A stretch of 64,000 bases of DNA from Planctomycetota bacterium. Lineage in GTDB: Bacteria; Planctomycetota; Planctomycetia; JALXBF01. A program made the position numbers and the translations under genes. Numbering within the stretch: the first letter of the stretch is position 1; every line of letters starts with the position of its first letter. Under the pieces are notes generated by a model that saw only the letters and a list, made by a program, of their open reading frames with translations, was not told the origin of the DNA and ran no database searches. The stretch is taken from the NCBI GenBank assembly GCA_026991575.1, contig JALXBF010000179.1, forward strand, positions 33,554-97,553, written 5' to 3'. This document shows, in pieces, positions 25,107 through 33,923 of this stretch.

Positions 25107-25799
25107 TCATGGTTTCGGCGGGGGCAAAAGCTGTTCCAGCTCGGCGAGCGTTTCAAGCACCGCATGCGGCTTTTCCTTTGCCAGTTCGTTCGCTTGGGCC
25201 CACCCGGTGAGTACAGCAACGGGAACCGCCCCGATGGCCCGGGCACAGCGCAGGTCGTGGACCGTGTCCCCGATCACGAAGCACCGCTGTGGATCGGGCT
25301 CGCAGGACAGGAAGCGGCGAACGGCTTCGAGGGCATCGCGCGCGACCATACGCCGGTCCACGAAACGGTCGCCGAAGCCGCCGCACGGAAAGTAGCGCGC
25401 CAGCCCGAAGTGAGCCAGCTTCGTGTACGCTCCCCTGCGGATGTTCCCGGTAAGCAGCGCAAGGACGGTGTCGGGCCGGTTGCGGAGCGATTCCAGGACT
25501 TCCGGAACGTGGGGCAGGACACGCCCCTCGGGGCGTTCGGCCAATGTCTCCGGTAGCGCCTCGCAGTAGAACTGGAAAAAGACCTCGACCGTGTCCGGGT
25601 CCGGGCTGATCCCCGCGGTGCGTAACAGATCATGAGCGATGGCGCGGTCCGTGCGGCCGGCAAAATCGACGGCCTCCCCGGGGCTTGCCCCGGGACTGAG
25701 TCGGCTTAGCGCACGCAGCATCGCAGCCCGGCCTGCGCCAGCCGTGTCAATGAGCGTGCCATCGATGTCGAAGAACACAACCGTTGGCGGTTTCACCAC
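25107..25799 (-). CDS. HAD-superfamily phosphatase, phosphoglycolate-phosphatase-like
   Basis: The 230-residue cytoplasmic protein shows the four HAD motifs: FFDIDGTLIDT with the nucleophilic Asp (about residue 10), LLTGN with the Ser/Thr, a Lys-bearing region around GAYTKL, and VIGDTVHDLRCARAIGA with the metal-binding Asp. The small helical cap between motifs I and II (residues 20-85) is of the Gph/PGMB type. Substrate cannot be read from sequence; a sugar phosphate or phosphoglycolate is plausible. It lies 12 bases after the propeller gene and 40 bases before the dehydrogenase, so it is embedded in an otherwise exported-protein operon, perhaps handling a phosphorylated catabolic intermediate. 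Confidence 0.9.
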   Translation of the reverse strand: MVKPPTVVFFDIDGTLIDTAGAGRAAMLRALSRLSPGASPGEAVDFAGRTDRAIAHDLLRTAGISPDPDTVEVFFQFYCEALPETLAERPEGRVLPHVPEVLESLRNRPDTVLALLTGNIRRGAYTKLAHFGLARYFPCGGFGDRFVDRRMVARDALEAVRRFLSCEPDPQRCFVIGDTVHDLRCARAIGAVPVAVLTGWAQANELAKEKPHAVLETLAELEQLLPPPKP

Positions 25800-25811
25800 C
25801 GTCCGCAGCTC

Positions 25812-27890
25812 CTATGGCCGCGCCGCAGCGGTGTCGGCCGTGGGCAAGCGGTTCAGCGTGTAGAAGCCCTCTGGGTGCAGCAGCGGGTTACCCTCGGCAG
25901 AGCGGACACCGGCGGCAGTCAGTTGGTAGACGCGACCGGTACGCAGCTGGTCGCGGGGCACATGCAGCCGCACACGCAACCCGCTCGCGTCCACCTCCGC
26001 CCGCGTGATCGACACAGGGCGGCGGTCGATTTCCGGTGAGCCGTACGTACTCCAGTAATGGTATGTGTAGCTTTCCAGCGAGTACGATTCGACGCTTGCA
26101 GCTGTGCGGCGGTCAACCGGTAGCGTGAACGTCAGTTCGAACCCGTACGGCTTGACCCGGAAGTGCTTGATTTCGAACGGCACCCTACCCGTGAACACCA
26201 CCCGCTGTAGTCCGTAGGGCTTGCCGCCAACCGATCCCCAACCACGATCCGTCTCGCCCACGTACAGCGTTCCGTCCGGAGCAAACGCTAGCCGATTAAC
26301 GCCGCACTGGAAACCGGACCGGAACGCAAAACACGCCCCCTGGTACCGGCCCCCGACCCGTTCCAGATCCACCCGCATGATCAGCGACTTTGTCTGCTCG
26401 CCCACAAAGCACTGTCCCGCAAAAGGGCCGAACTTACCGCCCGTTACGTCCCAGACCGGTTCGCTTGCTGATTGACTCAACTGAGCATACGGGAACCAGA
26501 CTGCAGGCGGGGTCACATGTAGGGACGGGTCCAGTGCATCGTACCGCTGGCCCTTCTGCGGGATGCGGTCCTCGCGCCATCGGGGATGCCAGCGCAGGCT
26601 GGCCACATGCCCGTAGAACTCCCCCCGGCGCACCTCAACCAACTTGCAGGCCGCCACCCACTCGCCCTGGTTGTCGCAGTAGAACACCGTGCCGTCCGGT
26701 GCCACGGCGATCGTGTTCGGCGACCGCAGCCCGGAGGCCCATGGGATGAAGCGTCCGTCGGGGGTGATCCGTACGCACCAGCCACGCCAGGGAGCCTTCG
26801 CCTGGTGCCCCCACTGGAAGCCAACATTCAACGCCACAAAGAACGAGCCGTCCGGCGCACGCGCCGGGCCAAAGGCAAACTCGTGGTAGTCGCCCGACAG
26901 TCCCCAGGCATCCGAGATCGTGATGAACTCATCGGCCCGATCGTCCCCGTCTGTGTCCCGGACGAGCGTCAGCTCCGGCCGCTGGCAAACGTACAGGTCG
27001 TTGCCGACAAGAGTCATGCCCAGCGGCTCATGCAGGCCGCTGGCAAATAACCGGAAACGGACCCGCGACAGGTCATCCGCGTCGGGGTTCTCCACCAGCC
27101 AGATCTCCCCCCGGCGCGTGCATACCAGGAGCTTGCCGTCGGGGCGAACCACCAGGCCGCCCACCTCAAGCACGATGTCTTCCGGCACTGGTATCGTGTA
27201 GATGCGGTAGTAGAGCGACTCCGGATCCGACGGGAAGTCCTCCTCGAGCCGCCGCTGCAGTTCCGCCTCCAACCGGGCCGGTAACCGCAGCGCGAAGTAG
27301 AACCCCATCGGGCCACCGTGGTTGCAGATTTTGACCAACAGGTGGTTGACTCCCTTCTTCAGCGGTAACTGAACCTCGTCCTGATCCGGTGCCACCGCAC
27401 GCTCCACATCCCGGGCAAGCACCTTGTAACCGTTCACCCAGACCGTGATCGTGTCGTCACTGCCGAAGGTGGCGGTTACCAGAGCGCGGCGGGGGCTGAC
27501 GAGCCGGCGGTACAGGTAAACGCAGGAGTTTTCGACGTTGGGATAGAGCTGAAGGTTGTTGACTTGGTTATCCAGTACGCGCACGGCCTTGCGCCACCGC
27601 ACCTCCTGGCCTGCCCGTCCCCTGTAAGTTCGTTTCAGATCAGGGGGCCAGTCACGCTCAGGGGGATACTCCGTGCGGAATCCGGTGCCGGCCACGTTGT
27701 CAAACGGCCCCAGAAAGTACCAGGGCCCGACCGCCCGCGGCAGGCCGGTGGCCGCCAGGGTTGCTTCGATCGTCTCTTGCCGGGTTGCCTTCCGCACGTA
27801 GTGCAGCTGCCTCTGCGCCAGGGCCTCAGGCGGATAGCCGGCAGCGCACAGCCAGACGAGGAGAAACCCGTAACCCGTCAAACGTTTCAT
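25812..27890 (-). CDS. Secreted beta-propeller protein of the PVC dehydrogenase type, without haem
   Basis: The 692-residue product has a signal peptide (cleavage near ALAQR), then a jelly-roll-like domain (VGPWYFLGPFDNVAGTGFRTEYPPE, DDTITVWVNGYKVLARDV, KKGVNHLLVKICNHGGPMGFYFALRL). A six-bladed propeller follows, starting VGGLVVRPDGKLLVCTRRGEIWLVENP and including LHEPLGMTLVGNDLYV, DTDGDDRADEF and NTIAVAPDGTVFYCDNQGEW. No CxxCH motif is present. Propellers of this kind resemble soluble glucose/sorbosone dehydrogenases, but cofactor residues cannot be judged here. Its ATG overlaps the stop of the pentahaem gene (ATGA), so a donor-acceptor pair is a sensible guess. Confidence 0.85.
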   Translation of the reverse strand: MKRLTGYGFLLVWLCAAGYPPEALAQRQLHYVRKATRQETIEATLAATGLPRAVGPWYFLGPFDNVAGTGFRTEYPPERDWPPDLKRTYRGRAGQEVRWRKAVRVLDNQVNNLQLYPNVENSCVYLYRRLVSPRRALVTATFGSDDTITVWVNGYKVLARDVERAVAPDQDEVQLPLKKGVNHLLVKICNHGGPMGFYFALRLPARLEAELQRRLEEDFPSDPESLYYRIYTIPVPEDIVLEVGGLVVRPDGKLLVCTRRGEIWLVENPDADDLSRVRFRLFASGLHEPLGMTLVGNDLYVCQRPELTLVRDTDGDDRADEFITISDAWGLSGDYHEFAFGPARAPDGSFFVALNVGFQWGHQAKAPWRGWCVRITPDGRFIPWASGLRSPNTIAVAPDGTVFYCDNQGEWVAACKLVEVRRGEFYGHVASLRWHPRWREDRIPQKGQRYDALDPSLHVTPPAVWFPYAQLSQSASEPVWDVTGGKFGPFAGQCFVGEQTKSLIMRVDLERVGGRYQGACFAFRSGFQCGVNRLAFAPDGTLYVGETDRGWGSVGGKPYGLQRVVFTGRVPFEIKHFRVKPYGFELTFTLPVDRRTAASVESYSLESYTYHYWSTYGSPEIDRRPVSITRAEVDASGLRVRLHVPRDQLRTGRVYQLTAAGVRSAEGNPLLHPEGFYTLNRLPTADTAAARP

Positions 27891-30800
27891 TGGCCTTTCT
27901 CTCGCGGGGCAGCGTCTGCCGCTGAGGCTGTCGCTGCAATGAGCCGTTTGATGCTCTGCGGCTCATCCGTGTACGGTGCCCAATAGCCAACCGTTACTTT
28001 CGCCGGCCGCTGTGGGCCCAGCTCGAGGGCGCATTCGGCCAACCAGCGCTCCGTGCCGCGGCGGGTGTGCAGCTTCGCTCCCTGTAGCACCACGAGCACG
28101 GTTCCCGTAGGGCTCTGCAAAAGCGCAGCGACGGCGTCATCTGGTCCGGTTGCCCCGGTTCCATCACTGCGAATCAGACGCGGTTGCTCGGTCGTTTCGC
28201 CGAGCAACCACCATAGTGTGCCCACCCTGCGAGCCTGCGCTCGCAGCGCGACTACCAGTCCGGGGCCCGCGGCGTCCTGCACGCCACGCGGCGTCTGCTC
28301 TAGTTGCACCCGAGTGCCGTCATAGGCGTCGAACTCAACGAGGAACGTCGGCTGTCCGGCCTGATCCAGTCGGTAACCTCGGAACCAGACGCGCCGCGGC
28401 TCCGGTGGCAGGCTCGTCGGCGGCAACGGATCAGCAAAGCACGGGTCAGCGCGCAGGCGTGCCCAGTCCGGGGGACGGGCATCGGTTACGAAGTACCAGG
28501 GGAACTGCGCAACGTGCTGCCAGAACCGCGAACCGACCGGGATCGCCGGATTGCCACCCCGATTGGCCCACACCGGTGTCGCGTCCAGGAACCCTCCGGA
28601 CCAGGCGTATGCCAAGCGGCCACGGGCAGCGTCGAACGCGTAGGAGACCTGGCTCGGGAATCCGACGGCGATTGCGCGTGTGCTGGTTTCCGGCATGAAC
28701 GTGCGCAGCAAGTACGGCCGATCCTTCACCTCGATCACCAACCCCTGCGGCGGCAGCAGACCTTCGGGCAACGGTGCTCGGTTGCCGAGCGATAGGTAGG
28801 CCCAGATCGCATCCAGCTGCTTTCTGCCGTCGCCGCCCAGCACAGTGCGAATCTGGGTAGTGTCGTTGGGGAAGATGGTTGGCATACGGGTTCCAGGTAT
28901 GATGCGTTGCGCGTCCCGCAGCCAGCGTACGAACCACGGGTAGCGTATCCGCTGCGTCACCGTGCTCAGCTCTGGTCCTCTGGTCCCCTCGCCGTACCGC
29001 CCGAGCATGTCATGGCAGCTGATGCATCCGTAGCCTCCCTTCCCGACCAGAAATCGGCCTGCCTCAATGCGCTCGGGGCTTGGCGTCAGCTTCGGATCGC
29101 CGGTTTCGCCCGGTGCGACACCGTCGAAGGCCGCCAGCCAGCGGGCCAGCCGACCGACGGCCTGCCGGCCAAAGTCCGGCATGCGCAGTGGCATCCATGG
29201 CCGCACCCTACGGTGCTGCAGGAGTACAGCGGTCAGCCACTCCGTGCGCAGTTTCTCGCCGGTAGCCGTCAGTGGCGGTGGCGTAACCGCCTCGGCATGA
29301 TCTGCCCCGAATCGCTGCCGCAGCCGATCGACGAACTCCGGCGCCAGGCCACCGTTGCCATGCCATTCGTGGCAGCGAACGCAGCCGTAGAAACGAAGCA
29401 GCTGGGGCACTCGGTGCGTGGGGGCCTCCGCGGGGGGAGTCTCTGGCAGAGTGCGCGTCAGGAACGCCACCAGAGCATCGCGCTCCGTCGGGTCCAACCG
29501 GTAGCGCGCGATGCGACGACCGCGTCCGGCGATGCACCCCCGGGCCGTCAGTTGCTGTGCGGAGACTGCGCCGAGCCGCGGGGCGGCCATTCGGTTCCGT
29601 AGCGGCCTGCCCTGTTCGCTCAACCGATGGCAGGCCAGGCAGCCGACGACCTGGATCAGTTCTCGGCCGGCGGCGATAAGAGCGGCACGTGGATCGCGCT
29701 CGGCTGCTACTTGCTGTGTGATGTCGGGAGAACCACCTAGCGCGCGTACGGCCTCGGCAAGCTCCTGGGGGGAGGCGCTCGGCAGGTCGGGATGCAGATC
29801 GCCCTCGTCGAACTCGTCGCTGCAGACGTAATGCGCCAACGCGAGGGCCTCGTCCTCGGACAGTTTCACCCGCGGCATTCGGCCGGATGGATGGTATCGG
29901 AGCGGATCGAGCAAGAATCGCGCGATCGACCGCGGGCTGGCCTTCGCCGCCATGTAGGTCAAGCGGTACAGAGGCGGACGCCGGCCGGCTGCGCGGTGGC
30001 AGACGGCGCAGCCGACGAGCTCAAAGAGCTGGCGGCCCGCATCGACCAATTGCTTGCGGCGCTCTTCGGAGACAGCCTTCGGCTTAGGCAGCTTTTCCTT
30101 GAGCGAGCTCAAGTATGCCACGAGAGCAGCTCGCGCCAGCTCGCCGGTGCGGTCCTGCGGTAGCAGAGCAGGCATCCATGTGTCGGGCCGCAGCTTCTGT
30201 GGTTCCTTCAACCATGCGCTCAGCCAATCGGCCTTGAGCCGGCTACCGATGCCCGACAGGTCGGGGGCCCCGATCGGTTCGGCTGCGGCAAACAGGCGGT
30301 CAGCGTCCTGCTGGCCGTGGCATGCGGCACACTGCAGGGCCCGGGCGATACCCCGACCGCGTTCGATGAGCTGCCAACGGGCCAGCACCTTGCCTTCCTG
30401 CTCCGGCCGGTGACGCAGCACGCGTGACGGAAGCGGCTCCGGCAGGAACTCCTCCGATTGCCACCAGAGCTGCAGCCGAGCCGGTCCTGCGCTCGGTGCG
30501 TCGTAGTAGAGCAGGAAAGGCAACAAGTCAGCCTTCAAACGAACCCACGGCCCCAGCAGCATTGAGTCATTTCCCTCTCCCTGGCCGGACAGTACTTCCT
30601 GCTCACCGATGCGCAGTCGTAGTCTGCCGCGTATCCGAGCGGAGAACCGGTAACGACCCGGCCGTACGATGTCGATCAGGCCGATCCAGTGGCCAGTCCA
30701 CTTACCGGTGCCAAAATCCGGAGCGGGAGCCTGGGCTTCGTCCAGGTAGAACGCCGGCCGCGGCTCGAGCCGCACGTGACGCAGCCCGCGCCAGCTGTAA

Positions 30801-30937
30801 TGCGCAACCACTCCGCGCGGTGGCAGTTCATCCTGTGCCGAAGTCGGCCCAGCGGGTGCGAGCACCACGCTCACGGCCAACAGTGCCAAACTTCCTGAGC
30901 GTCGGTTCACAGCTCTGTACCCACAGGCAGCGTTCAT
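27887..30937 (-). CDS. PA14-domain pentahaem c-type cytochrome
   Basis: With the ATG at 30937 (MNAACGYRAV) the protein is 1016 residues; an upstream TTG at 30970 is also possible and neither has a clear ribosome site. A signal peptide ends near PTSAQ. A PA14-like carbohydrate-binding domain spans about 40-175 (YSWRGLRHVRLEPRPAFYLD, WIGLIDIVRPGRYRFSARI). Five CxxCH haem sites follow: CAACH, CAVCH, CLACH, CVRCH and CISCH at about residues 203, 310, 433, 519 and 638, each in a cytochrome-c-like block with MP(R/A) or RMP motifs that may supply axial Met. A C-terminal beta region of about 350 residues has no recognised motif. It probably carries electrons from the neighbouring propeller dehydrogenases. 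Confidence 0.88.
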   Translation of the reverse strand: MNAACGYRAVNRRSGSLALLAVSVVLAPAGPTSAQDELPPRGVVAHYSWRGLRHVRLEPRPAFYLDEAQAPAPDFGTGKWTGHWIGLIDIVRPGRYRFSARIRGRLRLRIGEQEVLSGQGEGNDSMLLGPWVRLKADLLPFLLYYDAPSAGPARLQLWWQSEEFLPEPLPSRVLRHRPEQEGKVLARWQLIERGRGIARALQCAACHGQQDADRLFAAAEPIGAPDLSGIGSRLKADWLSAWLKEPQKLRPDTWMPALLPQDRTGELARAALVAYLSSLKEKLPKPKAVSEERRKQLVDAGRQLFELVGCAVCHRAAGRRPPLYRLTYMAAKASPRSIARFLLDPLRYHPSGRMPRVKLSEDEALALAHYVCSDEFDEGDLHPDLPSASPQELAEAVRALGGSPDITQQVAAERDPRAALIAAGRELIQVVGCLACHRLSEQGRPLRNRMAAPRLGAVSAQQLTARGCIAGRGRRIARYRLDPTERDALVAFLTRTLPETPPAEAPTHRVPQLLRFYGCVRCHEWHGNGGLAPEFVDRLRQRFGADHAEAVTPPPLTATGEKLRTEWLTAVLLQHRRVRPWMPLRMPDFGRQAVGRLARWLAAFDGVAPGETGDPKLTPSPERIEAGRFLVGKGGYGCISCHDMLGRYGEGTRGPELSTVTQRIRYPWFVRWLRDAQRIIPGTRMPTIFPNDTTQIRTVLGGDGRKQLDAIWAYLSLGNRAPLPEGLLPPQGLVIEVKDRPYLLRTFMPETSTRAIAVGFPSQVSYAFDAARGRLAYAWSGGFLDATPVWANRGGNPAIPVGSRFWQHVAQFPWYFVTDARPPDWARLRADPCFADPLPPTSLPPEPRRVWFRGYRLDQAGQPTFLVEFDAYDGTRVQLEQTPRGVQDAAGPGLVVALRAQARRVGTLWWLLGETTEQPRLIRSDGTGATGPDDAVAALLQSPTGTVLVVLQGAKLHTRRGTERWLAECALELGPQRPAKVTVGYWAPYTDEPQSIKRLIAATASAADAAPREKGQ

Positions 30938-30973
30938 GCGGGCAACGGGTAGGACTGAAGAGGGGGGCAAAGG

Positions 30974-32011
30974 TTACCGCAGGCCACCCAGGTGCCGGAT
31001 CAGTTCCTGAGGTCGCACCGGTGTGCCGTTTTTCTCCATGCTACGCTGAGCTGCTTCCAGGAAGGCCATCACCTCCACACATTCTTCCGGTGCCACGGGG
31101 GGCTTGCCCGTCCGGAAGAAGCGGATCACCTCTGTCAGCAGCGGACGGTAGTCGTACGGCCCATTGTGGTAGCGGATTGCCTTCTGCCCGAAAACCAACG
31201 CCCCGACACCCGCGCGGGTTTTGCCCGGCAGCAGCCCGCGGTACTCCCCCACACGACCGTCTGCCCAGACCCCGCGCACGGCGTGAAAGTATTCCGTTTT
31301 CACGGCGGTGACCTCCTCGCACCCTCTGCCCATCAGTGCAAACAGGAGGTCGACCCCGTGGATGCCGTAGTAGAACAGTTCGCCGTGGCCCGGGGATGGA
31401 ACAGATCGCGAGTAGGTGATACAGCCAAGCACGCGGCCGGTCTGGTTAGGGTCGCGCAGTGCCGGGTAACCGGGTGAGAAGCGGCTGGAAGAAGCGGAGA
31501 ACCACGGCGTACCGGTCCGTTTACCCAGCTTGTAGATGGCGACCGCGTCGGCCAGGTTGGCGGCCAGCGGTTTGTCGATGTAGACCGGCTTGCCGTACTT
31601 GAAGATCACCTCCGCCTGTGCCAGATGCTGGTTGCCGTCGACGCTCTCGAGCATGACAGCATCGACACGACGTACAAGCTCGTCGATCGAATCGACGATT
31701 TCAATGCCCATCTCCCGCAACTGGTTCGTGAACCGTTCGACCCGCGTGTAACTGGGCGGGAAGGTCTTGCTGCCGCCAGGATAACCGGCGACGACGCGGG
31801 CACGGCGGAACGGTTCCGGTGCATCTGGCGCGTTGATGATCCTCGTAAATGCGATGACGTGCGAGGTGTCGAGCCCGACCAGCCCGATGCGAAGCATCCC
31901 ATCGGTTCGCTGGTTCTGCTGGTTTGGTTCGTCGGAGGGAAGAACTGCGTAAGCGGCCGTAAACAGGCTGGCTGTCGCTACGCAAACAAGAAGCCAGGTT
32001 CGTCTCACCAT
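30974..32011 (-). CDS. Exported Gfo/Idh/MocA-family oxidoreductase
   Basis: The start is the ATG at 32011 (MVRRTWLLV) with GAGGAG seven bases upstream; this removes 17 unlikely residues from the longest frame. A signal peptide ends near AAYA, so the 345-residue protein should be exported. The Rossmann strand reads LRIGLVGLDTSHVIAF: the usual GxGxxG is replaced by GLVGLDTSH. The family EKP motif appears as YIDKPLA near residue 150, and the C-terminal domain has ELFYYGIHGVDLLFALMG. NAD(P) is not normally available outside the cytoplasm, so the protein either carries a tightly bound cofactor, as in glucose-fructose oxidoreductase, or has another role. It lies between the symporter and the pentahaem gene. 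Confidence 0.88.
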   Translation of the reverse strand: MVRRTWLLVCVATASLFTAAYAVLPSDEPNQQNQRTDGMLRIGLVGLDTSHVIAFTRIINAPDAPEPFRRARVVAGYPGGSKTFPPSYTRVERFTNQLREMGIEIVDSIDELVRRVDAVMLESVDGNQHLAQAEVIFKYGKPVYIDKPLAANLADAVAIYKLGKRTGTPWFSASSSRFSPGYPALRDPNQTGRVLGCITYSRSVPSPGHGELFYYGIHGVDLLFALMGRGCEEVTAVKTEYFHAVRGVWADGRVGEYRGLLPGKTRAGVGALVFGQKAIRYHNGPYDYRPLLTEVIRFFRTGKPPVAPEECVEVMAFLEAAQRSMEKNGTPVRPQELIRHLGGLR

Positions 32012-32015
32012 GTCG

Positions 32016-33806
32016 CTACTCCTCGTTCGGCGTGGTACGCAGATCGCGGAATAGGCGGGCAATGTCCCGTATGCCTCCGACGGTGACGACCAGGGCCATT
32101 AAGGCAAACAGACCCAGTGCCGCTACCAGCGACAGCTTCCAGAACGGTTCCCACCAACCGTTTCGCTGGACCAGGTACATGACCACAGCGGCACCGGCCA
32201 GCGTGATGCCGGCGGCAAGCCAGCCCCGCCTGGCAGCTCCTGGCCCTGCGGCTCGTGGCCGATCCGGATCGGTCTGGTTCCGCGCGCCGCGCAATGAGCC
32301 GACCACCAGCGCCAGTAGGGTTGCGGCTATGGTGCCCAGCCCCACCTGCTCAGCAGGAACGCTTACTCCCACCGCGCGCTGCACCGGCTCCAGACCGAAG
32401 ATGGCCAAGAAGCCGGCTACCAGGGCAAGCTTTGCACCAAGAGGTGTTGCCCAACGCGTGTATAGACCGCCGACCAAGAGTGCAAACGCGCCGGCGAAGT
32501 AAATCGAGCCGGTGATGGCCATGTAGTCCCAGATGTCCTGGTTCCCCTCGTAGATCAGGCCCCAGTACCAGACGTATCCGCCAATGATGACGATCAGCAC
32601 GCGGGAGAGGACAAGCCTGGCTTTGGTCGTCAGAAGCCGGCCAGGCCGTTCATACAGTGGTGCGATGACGTCCTGGACAAGGACGGTCGCCCAGCACAGC
32701 AAGTATGAGTCGTGTGTGGACATGAACGCCGCGAGCATGGCTGCGACGATGCACCCCAGGATGCCAGCGGGCAAGAGGTGGGCCAGGTACATAGGCATCG
32801 CATAGAGGTTGTTCAAGGCATGGTCAGGTGGGGGATCCGGCGGGGGGTAGCCGGCCGGAAAGAACAGCGTTCGAAACGTGTCGTTGTTCATCACGAAGGA
32901 AAACGCCGCGATGCCCCACAGGTAGGGAATGAGGAATCGGATTGTGAACGACAGGCTGCTCCAGAGGTACTGGCGTCGAACGGCATCGGGCGACTCCATC
33001 GACAGTGCCCGGGCGACCGCCGTCGGCCAAATCGCGCAGCTTGCCAGCCCCGTGAACAGCATCCAGGCGATGTAGTCCCAGCCGAAGGAGCCTTCGGCGA
33101 CGGTTGGATCAAAGCCGGCTGTGCCCATGTACTGCCAGACGTCATCAAACAGCTGTTGCCAGCCGCGGTCGTAGATGGCCAGGACACTACACAGCAGGGC
33201 ACCGAAGCCAAGCACCACGAACTGGATATAGTCCGTGACGACGACTGAGACCATGCCGCCCAGGCAGGTGTACACCAGTACCAGTGCCAACAGGAAGGTC
33301 ATCACCGCGGGCAGCGCCCAGTCGTGCTGCGACAGACCACTGATGCCAACCACGAACATCGAGCCTACCTTCAGGAACAGGCCCATGTTGAGGATGCCCC
33401 CGAAAGCCATCATCAGGCCGCCGAGCACGCGCGTGGCCCGATCGAAGCGCAGTTCGTAGAACTCGGGAATGGTCATCACGCCGAGCTCGCGCAGCCGGTA
33501 CACGAACAAGCCCGTCAGCCCGACGATGAAGGTGGCGAGCCCGCCGGCCAGGGCGATGTGGAACGTGGCAAAGCCACCGGTGAACCCTTTCTGGGCGCTG
33601 TACATGACCGTGATCAGGCCCATCTCGGTGCCGGCCATTGAGGCGATGCCCAGGAATAGGCCGATGTGCTGGCCGGCGACGATGAAGTCTCGCACGGTAC
33701 GGACCAACCGCCAAACGTAGATGCCGATCAGCAGCGATACTAGCGGGTAGCCGAGCACGATGGCCCAGTCCAGCGGGGACAGGCCCGCAACGGGCAGTTG
33801 GTTCAT
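32016..33806 (-). CDS. Sodium:solute symporter (SSS family)
   Basis: This is a 596-residue inner membrane transporter with about 13-15 hydrophobic helices. The ATG at 33806 (MNQLPVAGLSPLDWAIVLGYPL) is preferred over the longer frame, whose extra 115 residues are polar and noise-like. SSS features include RTVRDFIVAGQHIGLFLGIASMAGTEMGLITVMYSAQKGFTGGF near the start, the unwound region around helix 1, and LPAGILGCIVAAMLAAFMSTHDSYLLCWATVLVQDV, the diagnostic segment. Such transporters import sugars, acids or other small solutes with Na+. As the first gene of the operon with exported oxidoreductases it likely imports the oxidised or released product. Confidence 0.93.
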   Translation of the reverse strand: MNQLPVAGLSPLDWAIVLGYPLVSLLIGIYVWRLVRTVRDFIVAGQHIGLFLGIASMAGTEMGLITVMYSAQKGFTGGFATFHIALAGGLATFIVGLTGLFVYRLRELGVMTIPEFYELRFDRATRVLGGLMMAFGGILNMGLFLKVGSMFVVGISGLSQHDWALPAVMTFLLALVLVYTCLGGMVSVVVTDYIQFVVLGFGALLCSVLAIYDRGWQQLFDDVWQYMGTAGFDPTVAEGSFGWDYIAWMLFTGLASCAIWPTAVARALSMESPDAVRRQYLWSSLSFTIRFLIPYLWGIAAFSFVMNNDTFRTLFFPAGYPPPDPPPDHALNNLYAMPMYLAHLLPAGILGCIVAAMLAAFMSTHDSYLLCWATVLVQDVIAPLYERPGRLLTTKARLVLSRVLIVIIGGYVWYWGLIYEGNQDIWDYMAITGSIYFAGAFALLVGGLYTRWATPLGAKLALVAGFLAIFGLEPVQRAVGVSVPAEQVGLGTIAATLLALVVGSLRGARNQTDPDRPRAAGPGAARRGWLAAGITLAGAAVVMYLVQRNGWWEPFWKLSLVAALGLFALMALVVTVGGIRDIARLFRDLRTTPNEE

Positions 33807-33838
33807 CGCTTTGCCTCGCAGCCTGGTCCGAACGGGAG

Positions 33839-33844
33839 ATTTTA
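33839..33844 (-). promoter_or_regulatory. Candidate -10 element for the symporter operon
   Basis: Read on the minus strand the hexamer is TAAAAT, about 33 bases before the symporter ATG in the 117-base region between that operon and divergent glgA. No good -35 box lies 16-18 bases upstream, so the call is tentative. Confidence 0.25.
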
Positions 33845-33923
33845 GTAGCTGCGGGCAAATGTGCGGAACGGAATGCCGATACCATGTATGAGGCTGTGTT
33901 GACGTAGCGCGTAGGAGGGCAAC

